DNA from: Paenibacillus endophyticus
Lineage (GTDB): Bacteria > Bacillota > Bacilli > Paenibacillales > Paenibacillaceae
DNA: 64,000 bases
Direction of reading: 5' to 3'
Assembly (NCBI RefSeq): GCF_014192395.1
Contig: NZ_JACHXW010000002.1
Location: 434,001-498,000, forward strand
This document shows, piece after piece, positions 51,005 through 60,139 of this stretch. The position numbers and the translations under genes were made by a program. Within the stretch, counting starts at the first letter, position 1, and each line of letters begins with the position of its first letter. The notes beneath the pieces were generated by a model. That model had not been told where the DNA came from. It did no database searches and worked only from the letters and a program-made list of their open reading frames with translations.

Positions 51005-54000
51005 TTACTGTACGCGGTGTACGCCAACCAATTGCAGCGACTGCCCCTCAATGGTTATGGGAACCCAATCTGTCTTCATGGTGCCGTTATTATAATAAAC
51101 GATATATTCAAAACGGAGATCACCATTAGGCAACTTTGAAAACTCCTCATTCCACAGCTCTCCCTTCCACATATCGCGAGATACAGCGTCTACAGGCGTC
51201 AACACAGCCTCATAGCCATCCACCTTAACCACTACTTTTTCTGCCTTCGTTGCGGTCCCCGTCAATGTCGTAGTTGCCTCAAGCATAAACTTTTCGCCAG
51301 CCCAAAAAACAGACTGGCCGCGCGGTTTATTCTCGTTACCTGACGATTTAAAATTGAAAGCTTTGCGGCGCTGCTTCCACTGCTCGGTATGCTTCACGAG
51401 ACCGGTCAGTTGAAGCGGCAGCACTTGAACTGTTTTCGTCACTTGCACAGGTGCAGCTACTCCATCATTTACGCTTAGGGTCATTCTCCACATGCCTGAT
51501 ATATCTAGCTTCAGCGCTGGTCCTGCTCCCTTGAAACCCGGACTGGCGGTTACATAGGAATAGCTGCTTTTCTTTCCATCAGGGTTCGTTAACTCGTAGA
51601 AAATGGAGAGCGCATCTCCATCGGGATCACTTGCTATCGACATGAAGGAGGTTAAATCTCCCTCATATATAGGCTTCGGCGTCCAATCGAAATCGGCCGT
51701 CGGCGGACGATTGGTAACGAAATAAATATAGGCAAACTTTCCTTCGTTGCCTGCGATATCATGATCAATGACTGTTAGACGGTATTCTTGCCCTGCTTCC
51801 AATCCGGCTACGCGATACTCTGTGCTCTCAAGAGCCAGCGGCACGCTGTACTCGGCTTGGCCGTCACGGTTCAAATCGATGTTGGTTACGCTCCCGTTTG
51901 CATTTACCTTCTGCAAATAGAACATCCGAGACGCATGTCCGGAGGACGGACTGGCATCTTTGAATGTTTCAAAGCTAACCGACACAGCTGTTGGCTCAAT
52001 TGCCAATTGTTCGTTAACGTCAGCTGGTTTTACGGTGTCGACGAAGAAAAACCCGTTACTCGAATAGGGTCCCCATAAATAGCTGTCGTTGGCCCTTGCT
52101 CTCCAATAATGCAATCCTTCAGCTAACGCAGCAGGTGAATAACTAGCAGCAGCTGTAGCTAATTCGCTATCTGCTACTTTTGCTCCCGTGCCGGCATGAA
52201 ACACTTCATAGTCAATGGCCTTAATCGGATGGTTTTCCGGGTCGACCGTGAATACTCGCAGCAATGGACGGCTGCTCTTCGTGTAGATCGGCTGATTCGC
52301 ATCCTCCCCATTAAAAGATAGCAAATAGGTTTTCGGAGGGAGATCCAGCACAAAATATCTGCTATTGCTTATGTTCGACCAGACTCCTGAGGAACTGACC
52401 TGTCCATAAACCTTCACGACACGACCCGGATCGATTATGTCCTCCACTATCGAATATGAACGTGCGTTGCCCTCATGCTCTAGATACAGAGCGGTTTCAT
52501 TGTTGTCAGCATACGCTAGAACTAAACGATAGCTCTGCTGCGGATCATTTTGCGCATCGTAGTAAGTCCAATGAATGACAGGCTCTTTGGTCAGGACAGT
52601 AGGCGACGACGCCGTCAAGCCCGCGGGCGAGGTGATCGTCATGACCGGCTTCGTCTGATTAACGGGAACTATTGCAGCCTTATAAACGATCGACTGTCCC
52701 CAATAGGACCATGCGCCATGTATATCTCTTACTTGCTCCTGAACGATAAGCTCCACGCCCGGGCGGTTATAATACTCGCGTTTTCCAGCAGTCCATGTGT
52801 CTTGGTCCGCCCAACGTGTCCGGAAAACTTTGTCCGCTAAAATATGAGCAATATCAGGATCGTAAGAGGAATCGAATGCTTCGTAATCGAGTGCTTCACC
52901 TTCAGCAAAAACCTTCCCTGTAAATCTGACATCCGGCTGAGCAACCGGTCGGCGATGGACATAAAGCAGCTTTTTCACAGACTCTGACCATTTGCGATAA
53001 TTTGTTAATCCAGGATTGTCTTGTGCACGGAACTTTATTTCGTAAACACCAGCTTTTTCTAGGGCATTGATTGTTGTTCCGTAGGTTTTGGCATGATGCA
53101 CGCTCATTCCTTCTGGATTTTCGAAAAAATTCGGGTTATGGCTATAGCTCCACTCTTCGGTCGCCATTGGGTCATTTTCGATATCAATAAATAATCTCTC
53201 ATAAGAAATTGAATCATTAACGAGTACCGAGTCGTACGTTTCTTGCGTATACGTATCACCGTAATTGGTTTTCTTTACGTTCGAAAACGAAACCGATGAC
53301 TGGCCAAGTGACATGATTCCAACTGCCCCTTTTGTGTAGGTGGTGTCTGTCACTTCTATTCGTTTATTATTGTTTAAAAATACGCTTAGCTTGCCATTTG
53401 CTGCTTCGATTTTGAATAAATAGGTGGTAAACGGTGAAAGCGTTAATGGCAAGGACTGAAGTGCCGTCTTTACACCATTTACAGCTTTGTACAGAATCAA
53501 ATGTGTTTTGCTCCATTCAACACTGTACATGTTCTTTTCGTTTTGAATGTGGAAGCCAGCTCCGATAAGCTTATCGTTTTTTATATCGTTCACACTGACA
53601 TTAAATTCGAAAGCATAATTTTTCATAACGCTTCCAGCATCATACAGTAATCCGCCCCAATGATCATCGAATACACCTACCGTATTAGCATCAATATCTT
53701 GTAAGTTTGTGTTTCCAGATTGCGATACCATAGGAACTACAGTATGAGGCCAATGATGAGTGTCTATAAAAAACACTGAACCATTAGGTAGAATAGGTGT
53801 TGTATAAACCGAGCCGCCACCTGCTGCCCAATCAGGTCCTATTGCCGTATTTACCATAACGATATTTGTTTGTTGCGTGATATTATAGATTCCATATCCA
53901 TAAAACATCATCCTATTTCTTTCAAGACTGAATACATCTCCATTAGGTAAAACGCCTGGTTGGTACGTAATGTTTAAATATGAATTATAATCGTACTCAC

Positions 54001-57000
54001 GAAACAAGTTGGATTTTAGAAGCAACGTTCCGGTCTTTGTAAAAAGATATTGCGCACTCCGATTCGTTAATAGAAGATTTCCATCCGTCCTTACTACTGG
54101 ACTAAAGTTTCCATATTGCGATTCGTCGTATCTGTCGTAATAATCACTGTTTGCGTACTTATTAACGACACTTAGATCACTTGCTTTGTAAGTAGTCAGT
54201 GTATATCTCATTTCGTCTCCACTAATGGATGAAACATTGACGCGATAAACATACTGTCCATCATCACTCAGCGTTACAGGTGAACCTGCTGAATGACCGT
54301 CTACAATTGGAGAATCAATTCTAACGCCGTTTGGCGAAATCTTTGTAATGACCGTTCCCGCGATATAAATGGTTCCATCAGGTGCGAAAGTAATCTCCGG
54401 AGTAAAAGAGTAACTACCACCCGCATCTTTACTGTATTCGGCACCCATAGCAACCCATACGACAGCACGATTTTCAAAACTATATTTGTAATAGTTAGTT
54501 TGAACCTTACCATAGTTTCTATCATTATGAACAACCGCAATGATAGCTGATTTAAAATCAGGTGTTAACTTAAACGATGTTAAGGATATCCGTCTGCTAT
54601 CAACGCCTGTTAGATTAAACGTATGCACCTCTTTTGTTTGTCCTCTGTCAGCGTAACTCGTTATTTTAACGTATGATTGATCGATTAATTCTCTTCGATA
54701 GAACTTTTCATCTTCTTGTAATTCCGTATCCCATGTGCCTCCATCGAGAGTAAAAGATGGATCTAATTGCGCACCTGTAACAGCATCTCTTATTGTATAT
54801 TGATAATTAGAATTAGTTAGGCCCCGATAATACGTATAAATTCGATTATTGTTAAAAATATGCGTTGAAGCTAAACGGGTGTCGAGATCATAACTACCAT
54901 TGATATATGGTTGTATTTCCCATTTGGGCTTAACGACAAGATCCGACGGGAGTGTGTATTTATTTCGATTGTTAAGTCCCATTCCAGCTTCCGGATACCG
55001 AAGGTTAAAGTTAACTGGCTGACCGACCTTCGTGCTTATGATGGAGCTATCCGCTTTCCAAGCTACTTTGTCAGCATTTCCACCCAAATATGGCCGCTTA
55101 GCTACCCATGAGCGGAGAATCGATTGTGCAGTGTAGTTCGTTACAGGTGGGCCGCTATCTTCATCTTGTCCAGGTTGCTGCGTGACTCCAAAAGCATTGA
55201 AGTTTACAGAAGGTGCATAGTTTAGAATATCCGTTGCGGCAATTCCCGAATTGCTCGACTTCCCATAATCTTCGGTTACAGTAGCTCGATATTGCCTTTT
55301 TCCCACGGCTGCATATTTCAGGGAATGAGTTGTTTTATAGGCACCGTCATAAATGACTTTCCAAGCTTCCTCGTCAAAATTCCCATTCCCGTTTGCGTCA
55401 TATCGCTCTTCGAGCATTAAGTGCTCCAACTTATCATAATCAGGGCTTTCAGCTTCCATGTAGAGCATAAACCCGTTGCTCCGATAAGCTTCTTCTGGAG
55501 CCACGATCTCGATGGTTGGAGGTAAATCAGGAACTACTTCGACGAGAAGGTCAGCCCAATCACTTACCCTGCCTGTTGTGTCATAAACCTTTCCTTCAAA
55601 TAGATATTCTCCAAGTGCAAGATTATTGGTTATCGGAAAGTCTAACGTGTAACCAGATCCATCCACTTTTTTGAACCTTTTTTCTGATTTGCTATAGTCA
55701 ATGGTAACGCCGCGATCCGCTAAAGGTGTATACGAATGATTCAAGTGATAAGGAAACGGAAACGATCGTCCCTCTATAACCTTTGACGCGCCAGAAACAA
55801 CGGCAACCGGCTTAGGATCAATGACGGTTAATGTAGCATCAGCTGTAGCCGCTCCACTACTATCACTCACCCGAATGGTTGCGCGGTATGTACCTGGTTG
55901 TGTAAAGGTTTGATCGTAATACTCGTATTTACTTTTATCTGTAAAGATAGGATCTAAATTAGAAGTGAAATTCCATGTAAACGAATCAAATCCGTCTGAG
56001 CTGTTGAGCAATGATGAAGTTTCGCCAGCTAAGATCTTGTCGGGTACAAAACGAATAGCGGCCTTCAGCTCAGGTCTCGGTGTTGGTGTAGGCTCTGCAC
56101 TTGGCGCTGGCGTTGCAAACTCACCGACATTGATCGTTAGCTGTGCCCACTCAGACACCTTTTTTGCGCTATTGGTTACACGTAGCTCAACAAGGTATTT
56201 TCCTTCTTGAGAGAAATCCTTTGCTGTCGGTTTTTTTTGAAGGGTTGTACCTGATGGTGTTTTGTATTTCCATTCTCGAATGGTGATGGCTTCCTTGCCT
56301 GGCGAATAGGAGAGTTTGTCATCAAGCTGGGGATCTCCCGCAGGCTTAAAGGTTAATTCGGGGGTTGTTCGATGGTCTCCCTCAAGGTGAGAGATAATGG
56401 CGATGGGTATTGTCGGTTCATTCTTTTTGCTATACACAATTTGAAATGGCATCGTGTTGTTGTTTTCATTTGATTCGGTAATCGCTAATCCAAAGTCGGT
56501 CTTAGCTGTGTACTTAATGATTCCTGCTGTAGAAGATGATACTTTTATAGCTACGGTTTTTATTTGACCAGGAGGAACGTTTGGGATGATTTCTGATTTT
56601 ATGCTTGTGCCATCGACACCAACCGTGAATGCTCCTGTATTTGTTTGACCTTCGTTTTTAGTCGTGATATTTACGGTAACGCTATCCCCAACCCATGATG
56701 ATGATGCAATTAAAGGATCAGCTTTAATTTCTGTAATGACGAGATCGGGAAATTCCTGATATTTAGGTAATTCAGGCGGCGGGATAGTGAACATCTCATA
56801 CCACCATGACCCATCCGGTTCCCATATGTTCCACATTTGTACGACCCCGGGGCTAAACTGTGTTCGTGGTTGCTGAATTATTGCATAGTCGAGTATAGTA
56901 TCACCTGTCCAATTGGTGCCTCTTCTTTTGTTATAGCTTTGAAGAAAGGTTTTTGATTCTCCGTAGGGGTCGGTCATGTCTTGTAGCCAAGATGCTGCTA

Positions 57001-57487
57001 AGGCTTCATTATCAGAATAGGAAGTATTTAAAACCCCTTTTTTCTTCCCAGTTGATGTGTCCCATGGATTCTTCACCCAATTTTTGGCAACGTGCAAAGT
57101 TGCTCTTGAATCACTTCTAAACTTCCAATTTCGATATAAGTTCCCCTCCCTATCCCAACCTAGATATCTCCATTGCCCTTGATCATAAGTGTTCGAATTA
57201 ATGAGAGCACTGTGCGTTGGATTCCCATAAACAATGACTGCCTCTCCAACTCCGCATTTATTTAATAAAAATCCTATGTTCAGGCTTTTTCCGTTACTTG
57301 TTTCAGAAATTCCTAATTGTTTCAGATAATTTTGTGCTCTAATTTTTTCAGCATCATCCTTATAGCTATAAGACAAACAATCAGTTGCTTCCGTTGCACC
57401 AACTTTAAAACTGTAAGAAGTGGATGTTAAGAATAAAGAAAGAATTAAAATAACAAGTGAACCTATCTTTATTTTCTTCTGTTTCAA
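51005..57487 (-). CDS. Giant secreted multidomain protein, 2160 aa
   Basis: A secreted protein with a Sec signal (about residues 1-32) followed by an N-terminal domain of unknown type (to about 240, with SADDR-free DWTGDTILDYAIIQQPRTQFS-like loop). In order: a CARDB-like domain (about 246-342, WVGDSVTVNITTKNEG), PKD/Ig-like modules (356-460; 476-558; 558-750), a Pro-rich linker near 465, a propeller-like region (about 860-1260, ITFAPDGTIYIAG), a LamG/CBM66-like module (about 1262-1405, FEFNVSVNDIKNDKLIGAGF), more PKD-like and FnIII-like modules (1405-1925), a PKD domain (1926-2020) and an unknown C-terminal domain. No sortase motif or SLH domain is seen. TTG at 57487 has GGGGAG 8 bases upstream and begins 5 bp after the SLH gene stop. 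Binding to polysaccharide or cell wall is inferred. Confidence 0.85.
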   Translation of the reverse strand: MKQKKIKIGSLVILILSLFLTSTSYSFKVGATEATDCLSYSYKDDAEKIRAQNYLKQLGISETSNGKSLNIGFLLNKCGVGEAVIVYGNPTHSALINSNTYDQGQWRYLGWDREGNLYRNWKFRSDSRATLHVAKNWVKNPWDTSTGKKKGVLNTSYSDNEALAASWLQDMTDPYGESKTFLQSYNKRRGTNWTGDTILDYAIIQQPRTQFSPGVVQMWNIWEPDGSWWYEMFTIPPPELPKYQEFPDLVITEIKADPLIASSSWVGDSVTVNITTKNEGQTNTGAFTVGVDGTSIKSEIIPNVPPGQIKTVAIKVSSSTAGIIKYTAKTDFGLAITESNENNNTMPFQIVYSKKNEPTIPIAIISHLEGDHRTTPELTFKPAGDPQLDDKLSYSPGKEAITIREWKYKTPSGTTLQKKPTAKDFSQEGKYLVELRVTNSAKKVSEWAQLTINVGEFATPAPSAEPTPTPRPELKAAIRFVPDKILAGETSSLLNSSDGFDSFTWNFTSNLDPIFTDKSKYEYYDQTFTQPGTYRATIRVSDSSGAATADATLTVIDPKPVAVVSGASKVIEGRSFPFPYHLNHSYTPLADRGVTIDYSKSEKRFKKVDGSGYTLDFPITNNLALGEYLFEGKVYDTTGRVSDWADLLVEVVPDLPPTIEIVAPEEAYRSNGFMLYMEAESPDYDKLEHLMLEERYDANGNGNFDEEAWKVIYDGAYKTTHSLKYAAVGKRQYRATVTEDYGKSSNSGIAATDILNYAPSVNFNAFGVTQQPGQDEDSGPPVTNYTAQSILRSWVAKRPYLGGNADKVAWKADSSIISTKVGQPVNFNLRYPEAGMGLNNRNKYTLPSDLVVKPKWEIQPYINGSYDLDTRLASTHIFNNNRIYTYYRGLTNSNYQYTIRDAVTGAQLDPSFTLDGGTWDTELQEDEKFYRRELIDQSYVKITSYADRGQTKEVHTFNLTGVDSRRISLTSFKLTPDFKSAIIAVVHNDRNYGKVQTNYYKYSFENRAVVWVAMGAEYSKDAGGSYSFTPEITFAPDGTIYIAGTVITKISPNGVRIDSPIVDGHSAGSPVTLSDDGQYVYRVNVSSISGDEMRYTLTTYKASDLSVVNKYANSDYYDRYDESQYGNFSPVVRTDGNLLLTNRSAQYLFTKTGTLLLKSNLFREYDYNSYLNITYQPGVLPNGDVFSLERNRMMFYGYGIYNITQQTNIVMVNTAIGPDWAAGGGSVYTTPILPNGSVFFIDTHHWPHTVVPMVSQSGNTNLQDIDANTVGVFDDHWGGLLYDAGSVMKNYAFEFNVSVNDIKNDKLIGAGFHIQNEKNMYSVEWSKTHLILYKAVNGVKTALQSLPLTLSPFTTYLFKIEAANGKLSVFLNNNKRIEVTDTTYTKGAVGIMSLGQSSVSFSNVKKTNYGDTYTQETYDSVLVNDSISYERLFIDIENDPMATEEWSYSHNPNFFENPEGMSVHHAKTYGTTINALEKAGVYEIKFRAQDNPGLTNYRKWSESVKKLLYVHRRPVAQPDVRFTGKVFAEGEALDYEAFDSSYDPDIAHILADKVFRTRWADQDTWTAGKREYYNRPGVELIVQEQVRDIHGAWSYWGQSIVYKAAIVPVNQTKPVMTITSPAGLTASSPTVLTKEPVIHWTYYDAQNDPQQSYRLVLAYADNNETALYLEHEGNARSYSIVEDIIDPGRVVKVYGQVSSSGVWSNISNSRYFVLDLPPKTYLLSFNGEDANQPIYTKSSRPLLRVFTVDPENHPIKAIDYEVFHAGTGAKVADSELATAAASYSPAALAEGLHYWRARANDSYLWGPYSSNGFFFVDTVKPADVNEQLAIEPTAVSVSFETFKDASPSSGHASRMFYLQKVNANGSVTNIDLNRDGQAEYSVPLALESTEYRVAGLEAGQEYRLTVIDHDIAGNEGKFAYIYFVTNRPPTADFDWTPKPIYEGDLTSFMSIASDPDGDALSIFYELTNPDGKKSSYSYVTASPGFKGAGPALKLDISGMWRMTLSVNDGVAAPVQVTKTVQVLPLQLTGLVKHTEQWKQRRKAFNFKSSGNENKPRGQSVFWAGEKFMLEATTTLTGTATKAEKVVVKVDGYEAVLTPVDAVSRDMWKGELWNEEFSKLPNGDLRFEYIVYYNNGTMKTDWVPITIEGQSLQLVGVHRVQ

Positions 57488-57492
57488 GTTTG

Positions 57493-58476
57493 TCACTCCC
57501 CAATCCATATGACAACCGCTTTATTATCATTTCCTTTGTATGTTTCAAAAGAAATCTTGTCATAGCTTGTAATTATGATATTACTCCCCTCTACAAATTT
57601 CATTCCATCTACTCTAATGTAACTCTCATATGCTTTCTCATAGGATTTTGGGTAAAAGTGCTTCAAAAGATCTTTCACTATTGCTTTATTGTCATTGGTA
57701 GGTTCATAGATATTTATTTTTGTGACTTTTAAATCTAATGAATATTCTACTCTTAATGTATTGTCATCAAATACATCTGTCCCTTTCGTATTTACAAGTA
57801 CAGTTTGATTCCTTCCAAAAGTCGTATTCCCCTTAAAACTAGGCAAAGACTGAATCAAAGAATTTAACTCTTCTTTCGACTTAGGATAATCAACCACCTC
57901 AACAGGATTCTTCACCTTCAACGTATTCAAAACCATCACTACAGCCTCTGCCCGAGTAGCATTCTTATCCCCGCCCATTGTGCCATCCGGATAACCTTTC
58001 ATAATCTCTAGCTTCTTAGCAACGGCTAAGTACCCGGACTTCACGCCCTCAGACTCTTTACCCAGCGCACGTATCGTCATACGAGCAATCTCCTCGCGCG
58101 TAATCATTTTATTGGGTTCAAAATTATTCTCTTTGTAATCGCCAACTTTAATCATCGATTGTTTCAAACCGACAGCGATATAAGCACGAAACCAACCTTT
58201 GTCATCGGCAAAAGGCGTATCGGTGTCTTCCACTTTCAACTTCAAAGATGCAACCAAAGATTTCAAAAACTCCGCACGCGTCATATTGGCATTAGGTTTA
58301 AACGTATTCGTATCGTACCCGTTTATCCAGCCTCGGCTAACCGCCGAATCGATTTGTGATTTCGCCCAATGCGTTTTCGTATCGGTGAAAGCAGCAGCCG
58401 CATTTGCCCCTTGCGCACCTGTCAGCAGCGCAGCTGCTATTGTTAGAGCCACCAACATTCCTTTTGTTTTTTGCAT
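57493..58476 (-). CDS. SLH-domain surface protein, 327 aa
   Basis: A secreted protein with a Sec signal (1-26, LVALTIAAALLTGAQGANA). Three S-layer homology domains follow: residues about 27-85 (FTDTKTHWAKSQIDSAVSRG), 88-145 (FADDKGWFRAYIAVGLKQ, FEPNKMITREEIARM) and 150-200 (GYPDGTMGGDKNATRAEAV). Such domains bind pyruvylated secondary cell-wall polymer. The rest (205-327) is an unrecognised alpha/beta domain ending DNKAVVIWIGE. ATG at 58476 follows GAGGAG at 9 bases. The stop lies 5 bp before the giant-protein start, so the two are co-transcribed and may act together at the surface. Confidence 0.9.
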   Translation of the reverse strand: MQKTKGMLVALTIAAALLTGAQGANAAAAFTDTKTHWAKSQIDSAVSRGWINGYDTNTFKPNANMTRAEFLKSLVASLKLKVEDTDTPFADDKGWFRAYIAVGLKQSMIKVGDYKENNFEPNKMITREEIARMTIRALGKESEGVKSGYLAVAKKLEIMKGYPDGTMGGDKNATRAEAVVMVLNTLKVKNPVEVVDYPKSKEELNSLIQSLPSFKGNTTFGRNQTVLVNTKGTDVFDDNTLRVEYSLDLKVTKINIYEPTNDNKAIVKDLLKHFYPKSYEKAYESYIRVDGMKFVEGSNIIITSYDKISFETYKGNDNKAVVIWIGE

Positions 58477-58500
58477 ATACAACCACTCCTCTTTTTTGAT

Positions 58501-58617
58501 TATAATCGTCAATCATTTGCTTTTTTCAATATAATCGTCATTCATTTGCTTTTTTCACTATATTCGTCAATCATTTTCTTTTTTCTCTATAATCTCACAA
58601 TTATTTACATTCTCAGC
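58501..58617. repeat. 29-bp direct repeats upstream of the SLH gene
   Basis: Four direct copies of a 29-bp unit start at 58501, 58530, 58559 and 58588, each with TATAATCGTCAATCATTTGC or a close variant; the fourth has decayed. On the minus strand each carries a TTGAAAAAAG stretch and a TATAAT-like element, so tandem promoters or operators are possible. The 387-bp gap (58477-58863) holds no gene. Confidence 0.75.
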
Positions 58618-58748
58618 TTATCAATTCTTGCTAAAGCATTCATTTCCTCCTTTCTCCCTCTCATGCTCCCCATCCTTTCACAAACATCGCTTGGCCATTC
58701 ATTCCCCCACTCGGTATGCCACTCTCCCAAGGACATCGCCGAATCAAC

Positions 58749-58797
58749 GCAAAAAAGCACGCCCCTCCCTCTAACGAGGGTGTAAGCGTGCTTCGCT
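58749..58797 (-). terminator. Terminator of the GIY-YIG/MFS operon
   Basis: On the minus strand AAGCACGC and GCGTGCTT enclose an inner CCCTC/GAGGG stem and are followed by TTTTTT. It lies 65 bp past the stop of the MFS gene. Confidence 0.85.
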
Positions 58798-58863
58798 ATA
58801 CCTTGTTTCAACTACAACAAATTTTACTTCAGGTCATGCGATCTGTCAATATCCGCCAATTCA

Positions 58864-60108
58864 CTAAGCGCTCGTCTGCGCGATAAGCGGCTTGTGCTTG
58901 AATAAAGGAACCAAGAGCAGCATCCCCAAAAACATAGCCGTACCGGCTGCCGTATAAATACCGACGAGCGGAAAAACCAGCTTAAGCTGTCCAGCGACTA
59001 ATGTCATGATCACCATCATGCCCATGAACATAGGTGTAAGAACTCCGTTTACTCTTCCGGTATAGGATTCCTCCGACCATTGCAGAATCATGGTGCTTAT
59101 CCCGATTTGAATCATTGGGAAACCCAAGCCTCCAATAAACTGCAGCACCAGCGTAAGAGGAATACTCGTCGACCAGCCTATGCCAAGCATGGTCAGCGAG
59201 CTGATTAACATGCCTAGCGCGAGCAGCTTCTGCGGCGCAACCTTCTTCGCAACCACCATTACGAAACCGCCACCGACAAGCATCGCAACGCCGTTAACCA
59301 TGAGCATGTATTGCAAAAATTCTTTAGGCTGACCGAGACGCTCCAGCACGATGAATAGGCCGAGCGTGTTCGCGATACCAACTGCTATTCCAGCCAGCGC
59401 GAAGGTGCCTCCTAATGCTTTCAATACAGGACTGCGCCATACATAAGCAAAACCATCCTTCAGCTCCTGCCAGAAGTGTCGTTCGGCAGCCGCTTCCGTG
59501 CGCTCGACCTCGCGGTCACGCGGGATTCGGAACAAGACGACTGCTGATAGAAGAAAAGCAACGCCCATCACGCCAATCGAAACCTCGATGCCGAATTTTT
59601 GATACGACATAACGCCAAGCGACGGTCCAAGCACCATAAAGATCGCGATCAGCGACTGGAACATCGCCATGGCTGACTGCAATTGCTCCGCCGGAATGTG
59701 CTGCTTGAACAGCTTCATCGCTGAGGGCTGCGAGAACTGCGACAATATTGCGGATACGAAAGTGGCGAAATAGACCATATGCCACGAGCCGTAAAGCAGC
59801 GTAATCAGCACGATCAACACGGATATCGCGGATAAGAAATCGCACCATATCATCGTGAGCCTCGGCTTCCATCGGTCAGCGAACGTTCCGCCAATGAACG
59901 AGAATACGAAGATCGGCAAAAACTCTACAAAGCCCATCAAGCTAATAGCAAACGGATCCTCGTTCGTTTTGTCTGTCACATACATAAGAATGGCAAAGTT
60001 TCTTACCCAAATCCCGATTTGCAGCAATACGTTGGATAGCAAAATCGTTTGAAAAAACGTGTTGCGGAGCAAGCTTCCTCCAGCTCCGTTTACTCCCTTT
60101 GCAGACAT
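58864..60108 (-). CDS. MFS exporter (MFS_3/EntS-like)
   Basis: A 414-residue polytopic membrane protein with about 12 segments. It has the MFS_3-type pattern FLPIFVFSFIGGTFADRWKPRLTMIWCDFLSA (the conserved G-x-x-x-D-R-x loop) and LKLFKQHIPAEQLQSAMAMFQSLI after TM4, as in siderophore or macrolide exporters. The start at 60108 follows AAGGGG at about 13 bases. It lies 31 bp after the GIY-YIG gene and is co-transcribed. The substrate is unknown. Confidence 0.88.
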   Translation of the reverse strand: MSAKGVNGAGGSLLRNTFFQTILLSNVLLQIGIWVRNFAILMYVTDKTNEDPFAISLMGFVEFLPIFVFSFIGGTFADRWKPRLTMIWCDFLSAISVLIVLITLLYGSWHMVYFATFVSAILSQFSQPSAMKLFKQHIPAEQLQSAMAMFQSLIAIFMVLGPSLGVMSYQKFGIEVSIGVMGVAFLLSAVVLFRIPRDREVERTEAAAERHFWQELKDGFAYVWRSPVLKALGGTFALAGIAVGIANTLGLFIVLERLGQPKEFLQYMLMVNGVAMLVGGGFVMVVAKKVAPQKLLALGMLISSLTMLGIGWSTSIPLTLVLQFIGGLGFPMIQIGISTMILQWSEESYTGRVNGVLTPMFMGMMVIMTLVAGQLKLVFPLVGIYTAAGTAMFLGMLLLVPLFKHKPLIAQTSA

Positions 60109-60139
60109 TGTTCAAAACACACCCCTTATTCATTCAAAA

